Source: Nonomuraea helvata (GTDB lineage Bacteria > Actinomycetota > Actinomycetes > Streptosporangiales > Streptosporangiaceae). From it: DNA of 64,000 nucleotides. The DNA lies in NCBI RefSeq assembly GCF_039535785.1, contig NZ_BAAAXV010000001.1, positions 1,612,001-1,676,000 on the forward strand. Direction: 5' to 3'. The position numbers and the translations under genes were made by a program. This document shows positions 8,263 through 17,602 of this stretch, piece after piece. The notes under the pieces are model-generated. The model saw nothing but the letters and a program-made list of their open reading frames with translations, did not search any database and was not told where the DNA came from. Every line of letters starts with the position of its first letter. Positions within the stretch are counted from its first letter, which is position 1.

Positions 8263-9204
8263 CTAGCTGATCGGGACGGTGAGGCGGCGTCTGGTGGGTG
8301 GTGCCTCCTTGCGCTCCCCGAGGAGGGTCATGAGCTGGTCCATGGCCACCTCCCCCAGCTTCTCGCCGTCCACGTCGATCGAGGGAACGTCACCCAGGCC
8401 GAGGCTCTCCACGATCATGCGTTCCGAGCTGACCACAACATCGCCCATTCCGCGTCGGAGCAGGACGAACATGAGGCCAAGGCCGATCGAGGTGGCGTAG
8501 GGGACCACGGCGGTGGCGCGGGCGGCCACCACGGCCTCCGCCGCCTCCACCCCGGCGGCGAACGTCGAGGGGTAGGGGCCGAGCATGGTCAGCGTCGCGC
8601 CGCTCGACTCGGCCGCGGCGCGGATGGCCGCCTGGCGCTGGCGATCCTGCCACGAGCCCGCCGGGCCGCCGATGTAGACGATGCGCTCGTGGCCCTTCGC
8701 GACGAACCAGCTGACGAGCGCGCCGAAGGCGGTGGCCGTGTCGGCGACCGCCGAGGTCATGCCCTCGATCTCGCGGTCGATGAGCACCGTCGGCTTGAAC
8801 GACGCGGCGGCGCGGACGATCTCGTCCGAGCCTCGGGGCGCGGCGAGCAGGAAGCCGTCGACCTGGTGCGCCAGTTGCTCGACCGCGGCGAGCTGGGCCG
8901 CGTGCTCCAGGGAGTGCACCGCGATGGTCAGCTGCATGCCCGAGTCGGCCGCGCGTGCCTGGGCGCCGCTGATGATGGGGGTGAAGAAGGTGTTGTCGAG
9001 CGTGGGCACCACGACGGCGACCACCCCGGTCCGCCCGCGGGCCAGCTGGGTGGCTGCCCGGTTGGGGACGAATCCGAGCTGCTCGGCGGCTGCGCGGACG
9101 CGGGCCACCGTCTCCGGGGCGGCCAGGTCCGGCCGGCCCAGGGCCCGGGAGGCCGTCGCCTTGGAGACCCCGGCCAGCGCGGCGACGTCCGCGAGTGTCG
9201 GCAC
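8263..9204 (-). CDS. LacI-family transcriptional repressor
   Basis: A 313-residue regulator. The N-terminal helix-turn-helix is TLADVAALAGVSKATASRAL, followed by the hinge helix FVPNRAATQLARG and a periplasmic-binding-protein-like effector domain with the family-typical end. GTG 9204 is preferred because AAGGAGGA stands just upstream. It is divergent from the ABC importer operon, and two identical AACCGGTT palindromes lie at that promoter, so it most likely represses the importer and is released by the imported substrate or a metabolite of it. Confidence 0.9.
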   Translation of the reverse strand: MPTLADVAALAGVSKATASRALGRPDLAAPETVARVRAAAEQLGFVPNRAATQLARGRTGVVAVVVPTLDNTFFTPIISGAQARAADSGMQLTIAVHSLEHAAQLAAVEQLAHQVDGFLLAAPRGSDEIVRAAASFKPTVLIDREIEGMTSAVADTATAFGALVSWFVAKGHERIVYIGGPAGSWQDRQRQAAIRAAAESSGATLTMLGPYPSTFAAGVEAAEAVVAARATAVVPYATSIGLGLMFVLLRRGMGDVVVSSERMIVESLGLGDVPSIDVDGEKLGEVAMDQLMTLLGERKEAPPTRRRLTVPIS

Positions 9205-9250
9205 CGATCCTCCTTGAGTTGTCGTTGTCACACGGATTTCACACGGGGGT

Positions 9251-9311
9251 TTGTGCGCGAGGCCGCTCATAATCTATGGTCAGGCTCATGCAACCGGTTC
9301 CGCAACCGGTT
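9251..9311 (+). promoter_or_regulatory. Importer promoter with tandem LacI operators
   Basis: A -35-like TTGTGC (9251-9256) and -10-like TATGGT (9275-9280) are 18 bases apart, putting transcription start near 9287. Two identical palindromes AACCGGTT (9292-9299 and 9304-9311), each within GCAACCGGTTCC-like context and 12 bases apart, follow directly, as expected for a LacI-type roadblock. Assignment rests on symmetry and position. Confidence 0.6.
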
Positions 9312-9332
9312 CCATCAAGCGTACGCCACTGA
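9288..9332 (+). other. Possible 14-codon leaderless leader ORF
   Basis: ATG 9288 sits at the predicted transcription start and opens a 14-residue Pro/Val-rich frame (MQPVPQPVPSSVRH) encoded by the operator repeats themselves. It stops at 9332, and the GAAAGGA ribosome binding site of the permease begins on the next base. It may be incidental, or may couple translation to the permease gene, whose start codon is unusual. Confidence 0.3.
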
Positions 9333-9346
9333 GAAAGGACGCCGAC

Positions 9347-10165
9347 ATCTCCCGCACATCGGCCCTTCTACTGGTGCCCGGTCTCGTCCTCCTCGTCGCA
9401 GGCTTCCTCATCCCCTCGGCCGCGATGCTCTTCGCGCCGCCGGACGTGGCGACCAGCGAGATCTTCGCGCGCCTGGTCGAGATGCTCAAGGACCCGTACG
9501 ACCTGGAGGTGATCGGGCGCACGGTCGGGCTGGCCCTGGCTGTCACGATCATCTGCGTCGTCCTCGGCTTTCCCATCGCCTACTGGCTCGCCCGCTCGTC
9601 GTCGCGCTGGAGCGGGGTCTTCCTGGCAGTGGCGATCTTCCCATTGATGCTGAGCAACGTGGTGCGGACGTTCGGCTGGCTGGTGATCCTCGGCTCCAAG
9701 GGGGCGCTCGGCCGGCTGCTCGTCCAGCTCGGCCTCGTCGACGCGGCGCCGCAGTTGCTCTACACCAAGCTGGCGATCGTCCTCGGCCTCACGCAGCTGT
9801 TCCTGCCGCTGGCGATCATCTCCTGCTACTCGGCCGTCGCCCAGGTCGATCCCGGCCTGGACGACGCCTCGCGCGGGCTCGGCGCGAGCAGGATCCGTAC
9901 GATGTGGAACGTCGTCATCCCGCTGACCATGCCGGGCATCGTGGTGGCCGCCACCCTGGTCTTCGCGGGCTCCGTCACCGCCTACACCACGCCCTATCTG
10001 CTCGGCGGGTCCAGCCAGCGGATGCTCTCCACGCAGCTCTTCAACTACGCGAGCACCACGGTCGACTGGGCCTCCGCCTCGGCGACGGCGCTCATCATGA
10101 CGGTCCTGGTCTTCCTGGTCTCCGGGCTGTCCTCGCTGATCGGGCGGAAGGGGGCCACCTCATGA
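9347..10165 (+). CDS. ABC transporter permease (PotB-like)
   Basis: An inner-membrane permease of the spermidine/putrescine/iron type with about six hydrophobic segments. The cytoplasmic EAA loop DDASRGLGASRIRTMWNVV contacts the ATPase. No ATG/GTG/TTG lies at a sensible place: GAAAGGA (9333-9339) is followed 7 bases later by ATC 9347, where a normal permease N-terminus begins (ISRTSALLLVPG). I take ATC as a non-canonical start. TTG 9251 is the nearest in-frame alternative, but it would translate through the promoter and operators. The stop overlaps the next permease by ATGA. Together with the second permease, ATPase and lipoprotein it forms one importer. Confidence 0.85.
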   Translation: MSRTSALLLVPGLVLLVAGFLIPSAAMLFAPPDVATSEIFARLVEMLKDPYDLEVIGRTVGLALAVTIICVVLGFPIAYWLARSSSRWSGVFLAVAIFPLMLSNVVRTFGWLVILGSKGALGRLLVQLGLVDAAPQLLYTKLAIVLGLTQLFLPLAIISCYSAVAQVDPGLDDASRGLGASRIRTMWNVVIPLTMPGIVVAATLVFAGSVTAYTTPYLLGGSSQRMLSTQLFNYASTTVDWASASATALIMTVLVFLVSGLSSLIGRKGATS

Positions 10166-10949
10166 AGCGGCCGATCACGGCGGCGCTCGCGGTCGTCGGC
10201 TACGTCATCATGATCGTGCCGATCATGTTCGTGGTCGCCACCGCCTTCACGGCGGGAAGCACCCTGAGGTTCCCGCCCGACGGCATCTCGCTGCGCTGGT
10301 TCGACGAGGCGCTCGGCTACGAGCCGTTCATCGGGGCCGCGGTCTCCAGCCTGGAGCTCGCCGTCCTCGCCACCGCGCTCGCGCTGCTGATCGGCGTGCC
10401 CGTCACGCTCGCCGTCCACCGCGGAAAGCTCCCTGGCAAGGGCCTGGTCGAGGGGTTGTTCCTGTCGCCGCTCATCGTCCCCGAGCTGGTCGTGGGTCTC
10501 GCGCTGTTCCAGCAGCTGATGATCGGCCTGGACCTGGACAACTTCAGCACCCTGCTGGTCGGGCACACGGCGCTGATGCTGCCTTACGCGGTACGCGTGA
10601 CCGGGGCCTCGCTCGCGCTGGCCGACCCCACGCTCGAGGAGGCCGCCCGGGGTCTGGGCGCCTCGCCGTTGCGTGCGTTCTTCAACGTGACGTTGCCCGT
10701 CCTGCGTCCGGGGATCTTCTCCGCCGGGCTGCTCAGCGTGGTCACGTCGTTCAACAACGTGCCGCTCTCGCTCCTGCTGCAAGGACGCGACTTCCGGACG
10801 CTGCCGGTGACGATGCTCGACTACGTACAGCAGTCCTATGACCCGATGGTCGCCGCCGCTTCCACCCTCATCCTGGCCGCCACCGTGATCATCGCGGTGA
10901 TCGCCGAGCGCACGGTCGGATTCGCCAAGATCTTCGGAGGGATCAACCA

Positions 10950-10953
<4 letters not shown>
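10162..10953 (+). CDS. ABC transporter permease (PotC-like)
   Basis: A 263-residue second permease starting at the ATGA overlap with the first. It shows an N-terminal membrane segment (residues 7-30), about five more hydrophobic spans and the EAA loop LEEAARGLGASPLRAFFNVTLP. The order permease-permease-ATPase-binding protein and the sequence type match the polyamine/Fe3+/thiamine importer group. It overlaps the ATPase gene by four bases (ATGA), so the subunits are translationally coupled. Confidence 0.9.
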
Positions 10954-11930
<977 letters not shown>

Positions 11931-11956
11931 AAGCCCGTTGAAAGAAGGAACGACCC

Positions 11957-13003
11957 ATGCCCACGCGCCGCGCCGTACTGGCCGCTGCTCTGACCGTGCT
12001 CGCCGCAGCCGGATGCTCCGGCTCCGGTGAGAAGCAGGCCGACCAGAACACCATCGTCGTCAGCACCTTCCCCTTCGGGGTGAAGGAGTTCGAGCAGGCG
12101 GTCGTCGCTCCGTTCACCAAGCAGACGGGGATCAAGGTCGAGCTGGACACCGGCTCCAACTCCGACCGGCTGTCGAAGCTGAAGCTCGCCAAGGGCGAGC
12201 CGGAGGCGGACGTGGTGCTGATCTCCGACTACTTCGCCGCGCTCGGGCAGAAGGACGGCCTCTTCCAGAAGGTCGACGTGCCCAACATGAAGCAGCTCGC
12301 GCCGTTCGCGACCGAGGGCGCCTACGACGGGCCGGCCTACACGCACCAGCTCAACGGGATCATCTACAACACCGGCAAGCTCAGCCAGAAGCAGGCCGCC
12401 GACTGGGCGCTGTTCGCGGACCCAGCGAACGAGAAGAAGGTCGCACTTCCCGATATTTCGGTGACTGCCGGACAACTCATGGTCTCGGGGGTGGGTGAGT
12501 CGTACGGCAAGGGCCCCTACGACATCGACACCTCGTTCAAGACCCTGGCCGGCTGGGCGCCGAACGTCCTGCAGTTCTACACCTCCTCGACCGAGGTCAC
12601 GAACCTGCTGACCCAAGGCGAGATCGTCGCCGCCGACGCGCTGAGCGGCTTCGCCACCAAGCTCGTCACCTCGGGCGAGCCGATCGCCTGGACGGCTCCC
12701 GCCAAGGGCCGCTACATGGCCACCAACCGGGCGATGATCCCCAAGGGCGCGCGCAACCAGCAGGGGGCGGCGAAGCTCATCGACTACATGCTGTCCACCG
12801 AGGCGCAGAGCGCCATGGCGAAGGCCGTCGGTGACCTGCCCACGAACCCGAAGGCCGAGATCCCGGCCGACATCGCCAAGGTGACGGGCGAGGCGGCGAA
12901 GGACCCGGTGGCCGCCGGGTTCAAGACCCTCGACCCGGCGCAGCTCGTCGACACCCGCGCCACCTGGGTCGACCGCTTCACCCGCGAGGTGGCCGGCAAG
13001 TGA
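11957..13003 (+). CDS. Substrate-binding lipoprotein of PotD-like ABC importer
   Basis: A 348-residue extracytoplasmic solute receptor. The N-terminus has Arg-Arg and a hydrophobic stretch ending in the lipobox LAAAGC, so it is lipid-anchored outside the membrane. The body (TIVVSTFPFGVKEFEQAVVAPF and so on) is the type 2 periplasmic-binding fold of the PotD/iron-binding class. A GAAGGAA ribosome binding site precedes ATG 11957. Its stop overlaps the start of the deaminase-like gene (GTGA), tying substrate uptake to that enzyme. Confidence 0.92.
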   Translation: MPTRRAVLAAALTVLAAAGCSGSGEKQADQNTIVVSTFPFGVKEFEQAVVAPFTKQTGIKVELDTGSNSDRLSKLKLAKGEPEADVVLISDYFAALGQKDGLFQKVDVPNMKQLAPFATEGAYDGPAYTHQLNGIIYNTGKLSQKQAADWALFADPANEKKVALPDISVTAGQLMVSGVGESYGKGPYDIDTSFKTLAGWAPNVLQFYTSSTEVTNLLTQGEIVAADALSGFATKLVTSGEPIAWTAPAKGRYMATNRAMIPKGARNQQGAAKLIDYMLSTEAQSAMAKAVGDLPTNPKAEIPADIAKVTGEAAKDPVAAGFKTLDPAQLVDTRATWVDRFTREVAGK

Positions 13004-14073
13004 ACCTGGACCTGATGCCCAAGGTCGATCTGCACTGCCACCTCATCGGCACCGTGCGCGCCTCGACCTTCGCCGAGCTGGCCAGGCGGGAGGGGCTCGA
13101 CCTGCCCGACACGCCCGAGCGGATCTACGCGGACGTGAACTCGCTCCCGCCGGACCCGGCCCTCTACCTGAACACCCGGGTCCCGGTTCCGCAGGGCAGG
13201 AGCGCGGACGAGCCCGAGGTCTCCTACTCCCTGTTCCAGGTCTCCTCGTGGGTTCTCCAGGTGCTGCGCGAGACCGACGACCTCACCAGGATCACCTACG
13301 AGGCGTTCGAGGCCGCCCACCGGACCAGCGCGACCAGGCATCTCGAGCTCTCCTTCGACACGCTGACCGAACATCAGGAGAAGCTCGGCTACGCCACGGT
13401 GATCGAGGCGTACGCCGAGGGCATCCGGATGGCGGAACGCGACTTCGGCATGTCGGGCAGGCTCATCGCGGCCATCGACCGGAGCGGGTCCGGCGAGGAG
13501 GCGCTCGCCTGGGTGCGCACGGTGGTGGACCACCCGCACGACTACGTGGCGGGGATCGGGCTGGACAACCTGGAGACCGCCGGGCCGCCCGAGCGGTTCG
13601 AGGCCGCCTTCCGGCTCGCCGGTGAGGCCGGGCTCCGCCGTACCGCTCACTCCTCCGAGCACGCGCCCGTCGCCGCGAACACGATCACCTGCCTCGACGT
13701 GCTCGGGTGCGACCGGATCGACCACGGCTACTTCGTCCTCGAGGACGACGAGGTGGTGGCGAGGGTCAGGGACGAGCAGATCCCGTTCACCGTCATCTCG
13801 ACCACCTCGCGGCGCTCGTGGCGGCCGTGGCGGCGGGCGTCGATCGCGGCGATGCTCGAGGCCGGGCTCAACGTCATCCCCGCTTCGGACGACCCCGGGA
13901 TGTTCCCGACGTCGCTGGCGAACGAGTACCGGATCCTCTCCGACCAGCTCGCCGTGCCGGACGAGCGGTTGCGTGCGATGGCGCTGGCCGGGGTGGAGGC
14001 GTGCTGGCTGCCGGAGCCCGAGAAGGACGCCCTGCGCGAGCGCTTCGAGGCAGAGCTCGCAAGCATGAAGTGA
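13000..14073 (+). CDS. Adenosine-deaminase-like amidohydrolase
   Basis: A 357-residue TIM-barrel metal hydrolase of the adenosine/adenine deaminase family. KVDLHCHLIGTVR gives the metal-binding His pair, HSSEHAP provides the next metal His and catalytic Glu neighbourhood, DRIDHGYF carries the later His, and PASDDPGMFPTSLANEY has the paired Asp motif typical of ADA. The family hydrolytically deaminates purine nucleosides or bases, or related amidines. Its start overlaps the stop of the binding-protein gene, so it probably acts on what the importer brings in, perhaps a nucleoside-like compound rather than a simple polyamine. No upstream operator of its own is seen. Confidence 0.85.
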   Translation: MNLDLMPKVDLHCHLIGTVRASTFAELARREGLDLPDTPERIYADVNSLPPDPALYLNTRVPVPQGRSADEPEVSYSLFQVSSWVLQVLRETDDLTRITYEAFEAAHRTSATRHLELSFDTLTEHQEKLGYATVIEAYAEGIRMAERDFGMSGRLIAAIDRSGSGEEALAWVRTVVDHPHDYVAGIGLDNLETAGPPERFEAAFRLAGEAGLRRTAHSSEHAPVAANTITCLDVLGCDRIDHGYFVLEDDEVVARVRDEQIPFTVISTTSRRSWRPWRRASIAAMLEAGLNVIPASDDPGMFPTSLANEYRILSDQLAVPDERLRAMALAGVEACWLPEPEKDALRERFEAELASMK

Positions 14074-14119
14074 TCGCCCCGGCCGGTCTGGTGGCCGAGG
14101 CGTTCCGCGCCGGGTCGGC

Positions 14120-14785
14120 TCAGCCTCGGGTGCGGTCGGCGGGTGGCTGGATCCGGACCCGCTCGGTCTCGGGCCTGCTGTCGAGGTCGTCGAGCTGCTG
14201 GAGAATGGTCTGCCGCAGGTCGCCGTAGTCGCGGAAGGCGTAGTCGTGGAAGAGCGTGTAGCCCGTCCACATCAGGTTGGCGCACACGCGTGGCGGCACC
14301 TGCCCCGTCGCCGCGCCCATGCCGACCAGTGCCACCGACTCGATGCTGCCCGGCGCCTTCTCGTTCTGCATGTGGATGGCCTGGAACGCGGCGGCGCAGG
14401 CCAGAGCGACGTTCAGCGTCTCGCTCACGTCCTGCGCCGACTGCACCATCGTCGGCGTCGAGATCAGGAACTTCGGATTGGTGGCCCCGGACGGCACGCA
14501 CACGGCGCTGCCCACCGGGAGCGACCCGTCGAACCGGTCGCGGATCGCCCGCTGGACCTTCAGCTGGATGCCCGCGCCGAGGTGCCGCTTGATCACCGCG
14601 TCGACGCCGCCGTCCATCCGGCCGCGGGCGTTGGTGGGGCTGACCCAGGCGTCGACGTGCCGGCCGAGGATCGACCCCTTGTGGATCTCCACCTCGGGCG
14701 TGTCGGCGAACGCCGCCAGCCAGGACTCCACCACCTTGGCGTTGACATCCACCAGGACGACTTTGAGCGCTTGCTTGACGGTCAC
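14120..14785 (-). CDS. Macrodomain protein (ADP-ribose binding or hydrolysing)
   Basis: A 221-residue single-domain macro protein. VDAWVSPTNARGRMDGGVDAVI (44-65) is the adenine/distal-ribose loop with the conserved Asn and Gly-Gly, and LPVGSAVCVPSGATNPKF (89-106) is the second macro motif. The family binds ADP-ribose, and some members remove it from proteins or DNA. GTG 14785 has a GGAG-like ribosome binding site. The gene is divergent, with a 153-base gap, from a protein with an ADP-ribosyltransferase domain. That suggests a writer/eraser or toxin/antitoxin relation, comparable in logic to DarT/DarG. Whether it is catalytic cannot be read from sequence. Confidence 0.85.
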   Translation of the reverse strand: MTVKQALKVVLVDVNAKVVESWLAAFADTPEVEIHKGSILGRHVDAWVSPTNARGRMDGGVDAVIKRHLGAGIQLKVQRAIRDRFDGSLPVGSAVCVPSGATNPKFLISTPTMVQSAQDVSETLNVALACAAAFQAIHMQNEKAPGSIESVALVGMGAATGQVPPRVCANLMWTGYTLFHDYAFRDYGDLRQTILQQLDDLDSRPETERVRIQPPADRTRG

Positions 14786-14938
14786 GGGCCACTCCGGGAC
14801 TGGAAAGGTGATCTTCTAGGCTCACGAAGATAGCGGGCCTCACCGACATTCCCGCCAATCCCGGCAAGAGATCGCATCGCTGGCCTTCTCACGGCACAAT
14901 GCCTCCTCGATCACCCCTCGCCGAACCGGGAGCCCGCG

Positions 14939-16519
14939 ATGAGCAACACCCCCACCCCGCCCGACCCCAACGACCCGCTTGCCCTGGCCGAGCTCTTCGC
15001 GGGCGGCGGCGAGCCGTGGCTGCCGCTGCTGAAGCCGGTCATCGAGGCCCAGCCTGGCGCGGCCACGTTCATCGGCCCGGGCCGGGGGCCGGACGTCGTG
15101 CCCGTACGGGAGCTGACCTTCCAGGCGCTCAAGCCGAACCCGCCGCACAAGTGGAAGGTCGTGGTGTTCGGCCAGAACCCGTACCCGCGGGTCGAGAGCG
15201 CCACCGGCATCGCGATGTTCGACAACACCTTCCACGACTGGGCGGACAGCACGTTCGGCAAGGTCGTGAGCATCCGCTGCATCATCAAGGCGGCGGCGAT
15301 GTGGAAGCACGGCATCCCCAAGAAGACGCCGATCGCCGACATCCGCGCGCTGCTGAAGGAGCACGACACCGTACAGCCGCCCGAGTGGTTCCAGGCGATG
15401 CTCACGCAGGGCGTGCTGCTCCTGAACGCGGCGCTCACCGCCAGCGGCGACCGCTCGATGGGCACCGACCGGCACACCGCGTTCTGGCGGCCGGTCGTCG
15501 AGCGGCTCGTCGAGGAGATCCTGAAGGCCAAGCAGGACGCCGACGAGGAGGATCGCGGCGTGGTGTTCGCCTGGTGGGGGGCGCACGCGCGGAACCTGAA
15601 GGAGGTCGTGCTCCGGCTGCAGAAGAAGTACCCGGGGGTGGAGGTCAGGCACATCGACCACCCCAACCCCGCGGCGCAGGGCGACATCTTCTGCGACGGC
15701 GACCACTTCGCCCTGGTGAACGCGGCACTCAGGGCACTGGGCGCCGATGAGATCGACTGGCTGCCCAGCAAGGGCTGGAACCAGGCGGGCGGGGCCGACG
15801 CCGACCGCATGGGGGCGTTCATCAACTCCACGATGGAGCTGCACAAGCTCTACCTCGAACGCCTCGCCAGCGTCAAGGACGAAGGCCTGGTGCTGCCGGC
15901 GATCACCGGGGTCTTCGACACGCCGCTCATGGACTTCCGCGAGGCGGTCGCCCCGGTGGCCAAGCTGCTGTCCGGTCTCGACTGGCACGTGGAGCAGTCG
16001 TGCCGGTTCGGTGAGAACCTGGCGGGCGCGAACCTGTCCGTCGACGAGATCGCGGCGCTCCACCTCTACACCTGCGAGTCGTCGTTCTACCGGCAGATCA
16101 ACGCGACCCTGCGCAATCCCGACCGCAGCCGGATCGTCCCGTACCTCCCGTACCTTCGCCTGCTGTTCTCGGCCGTCTCGCAGTTGCCGGCCCGCAAGGA
16201 GCCGCTGTGGCGCGGGGTCTCGCTGGACCTGCGGGCGCAGTACCCGCTCGGCCGGACGGTGACGTGGTGGGGCGTCTCCTCGTGCACCTCGAAGCTGAGC
16301 GTGGCCGAGGCGTTCCTCGGGCGGCGTGGCAAGCGGACGCTGTTCGAGGTGCACCCCGTACGGGCGGTCGGGATCCGGAGCTTCTCCGCGTTCACCGGCG
16401 AGGAGGAGTTCATCCTCGCGCCCGGCACGCAGTTCGAGGTGACCGGCGTGAAGACCGAGCGCGGCGGGCTGTGCACCGTACAGCTGACCGAACTGGCCGA
16501 GCAGCCGCTGGTGGCGTGA
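14939..16519 (+). CDS. Uracil-DNA-glycosylase-like / ADP-ribosyltransferase fusion
   Basis: A 526-residue two-domain protein. Residues about 55-275 are family-1 uracil-DNA glycosylase-like: GQNPYP (79-84) matches Ung GQDPYH, LLLNAALT (161-168) carries the uracil-recognition Asn, WGAHARN matches the WGSHA segment, and HPNPAA (241-246) matches HPSPLS. The Ung catalytic Asp is Asn80 here. Residues about 370-520 are an arginine-type mono-ADP-ribosyltransferase with the R-S-E triad: Arg425 in LWRG, Ser447-Ser448 in VSSCTS, and ExE at 488-490 in FTGEEEF. The linker (280-370) is helical. A GGGAG site precedes the start. No signal peptide, so it acts in the cytoplasm. It could direct ADP-ribosylation to uracil-containing or modified DNA; that role is inference. 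Confidence 0.82.
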   Translation: MSNTPTPPDPNDPLALAELFAGGGEPWLPLLKPVIEAQPGAATFIGPGRGPDVVPVRELTFQALKPNPPHKWKVVVFGQNPYPRVESATGIAMFDNTFHDWADSTFGKVVSIRCIIKAAAMWKHGIPKKTPIADIRALLKEHDTVQPPEWFQAMLTQGVLLLNAALTASGDRSMGTDRHTAFWRPVVERLVEEILKAKQDADEEDRGVVFAWWGAHARNLKEVVLRLQKKYPGVEVRHIDHPNPAAQGDIFCDGDHFALVNAALRALGADEIDWLPSKGWNQAGGADADRMGAFINSTMELHKLYLERLASVKDEGLVLPAITGVFDTPLMDFREAVAPVAKLLSGLDWHVEQSCRFGENLAGANLSVDEIAALHLYTCESSFYRQINATLRNPDRSRIVPYLPYLRLLFSAVSQLPARKEPLWRGVSLDLRAQYPLGRTVTWWGVSSCTSKLSVAEAFLGRRGKRTLFEVHPVRAVGIRSFSAFTGEEEFILAPGTQFEVTGVKTERGGLCTVQLTELAEQPLVA

Positions 16520-16605
16520 GCGGCTCAGCCGGCGCACGATGGCTCGCGCAGGTGTAAGTCCACCTGCGCAGCCCGGCTCGGGTGTCCGATATGTTCTTTT
16601 CGGCC

Positions 16606-17538
16606 ATGTCTTTGCCTGGTCTTGGGGGGTCGGTGCCGGTGCGCGGAAGGCTGCTGATCATGGCTCTTGTCTTGAGCCTGTCCGGCTGTGGTGCGGTTCA
16701 GCGGCTGGTCCCCCGGCCCGCCGGCGCGCCCACGCCCACCCCTTCCGCGTCTCCCACGAGCGCCGCCCCCACTCCCTCCGCCACCAAGGCGGCGCTGACC
16801 GCCCCCCAGGCGAGCCAGGCCGTGCGGGAGTGGGTGGGCAGGTACAACGCGACGCTCAAGAAGCGCAAGTGGTGGCGGCAGAACGCCCGGCTCGAAGCGC
16901 TGTTCGTCGAGGGGGCGCTGCACGAGGGCGTGCTCGAACGCAACCATGAGACCTTCGGGTGGAAGCCGGGGCACAAGCCGATCAACCTGACCGGCGCCCC
17001 GACGGTCTACCTGCCCAGGCCGGAGCGGCAGCCGTCGATCGGTGACTGGTTCATCGCGCAGGTGACCTACGCGGACACCAAGGGCCATGCCCGTCCGCAC
17101 GTGCTCGCGTTCTTCCGCTCCCCCGGGCAGTCCGTCAAGCTGGCCGTCGCGACCCCGGTGCACTGGGGGCAGCGCATGCCCGAGCCCCTGCTCGACGCCG
17201 ACGGCTACGTCACCGACATGGACGACGCCGTGGCGCGCGACGTGGCCGAGGAGTACCTGAACTTCTGGAACGGCAAGAAGAAGGAAGGCGCCTCCGGCTA
17301 CCGCCTGGCCAGGAACAGCTACAGCCGCAAGGCGTTCCGCGCGGTGCAGAAGGGGCTGTACGTCGCGTTCGCCGGCCACGGTTCGGTCTTCGGGTTCCGT
17401 ACGGCGGATGGCGGCTCTTTCTTCCTGTTCGCCATGGTCAATGACGCCAAGAGCGTCAACCAGGTGCTGAGCGAGGCGCTGCTGGTGCCCAAAGGCAGCA
17501 GGACCATCCAGGAGCTCGGCGCCAACTGGTTCTCTTAG
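16606..17538 (+). CDS. Lipoprotein of unknown function
   Basis: About 310 residues with a membrane-anchoring N-terminus: VRGRLLIMALVLSLSGCG ends in a lipobox Cys, followed by a Pro/Thr/Ser-rich linker (residues about 40-65) and a globular domain of about 250 residues I do not recognise (motifs GDWFIAQVTYAD and GLYVAFAGHGSVFGFRT). The start is uncertain: ATG 16606, GTG 16582, ATG 16591 and GTG 16633 are in frame and none has a strong ribosome binding site; 16606 gives an ordinary lipoprotein signal. It lies 86 bases after the UDG/ART fusion on the same strand and is followed by a strong hairpin. It may be unrelated to the ADP-ribosylation pair. Confidence 0.75.
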   Translation: MSLPGLGGSVPVRGRLLIMALVLSLSGCGAVQRLVPRPAGAPTPTPSASPTSAAPTPSATKAALTAPQASQAVREWVGRYNATLKKRKWWRQNARLEALFVEGALHEGVLERNHETFGWKPGHKPINLTGAPTVYLPRPERQPSIGDWFIAQVTYADTKGHARPHVLAFFRSPGQSVKLAVATPVHWGQRMPEPLLDADGYVTDMDDAVARDVAEEYLNFWNGKKKEGASGYRLARNSYSRKAFRAVQKGLYVAFAGHGSVFGFRTADGGSFFLFAMVNDAKSVNQVLSEALLVPKGSRTIQELGANWFS

Positions 17539-17549
17539 CACGTGGTGTC

Positions 17550-17586
17550 CCGATCACGGACGGCACTCTCGTCCGCCCGTGATCGG
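17550..17586. terminator. Hairpin terminator
   Basis: CCGATCACGG and CCGTGATCGG are perfect inverted arms around a short G+C-rich loop, between the lipoprotein gene and the convergent FAD oxidoreductase gene. It can serve both strands. There is no T-tract, as is common for actinobacterial hairpins. Confidence 0.65.
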
Positions 17587-17602
17587 TTGAGCGGGCGCGG
17601 GC

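Noticed and set aside
8113..10161. In-frame upstream extension of the second permease
   Set aside because: It would read antisense through the LacI gene and across the first permease in another frame; ATG 10162 with ATGA overlap is the natural start.
14840..16537. 565-codon antisense frame over the UDG/ART gene
   Set aside because: Composition is shadow-like (QRxRR, VGVGRGGG) and the plus strand carries both domain motif sets.
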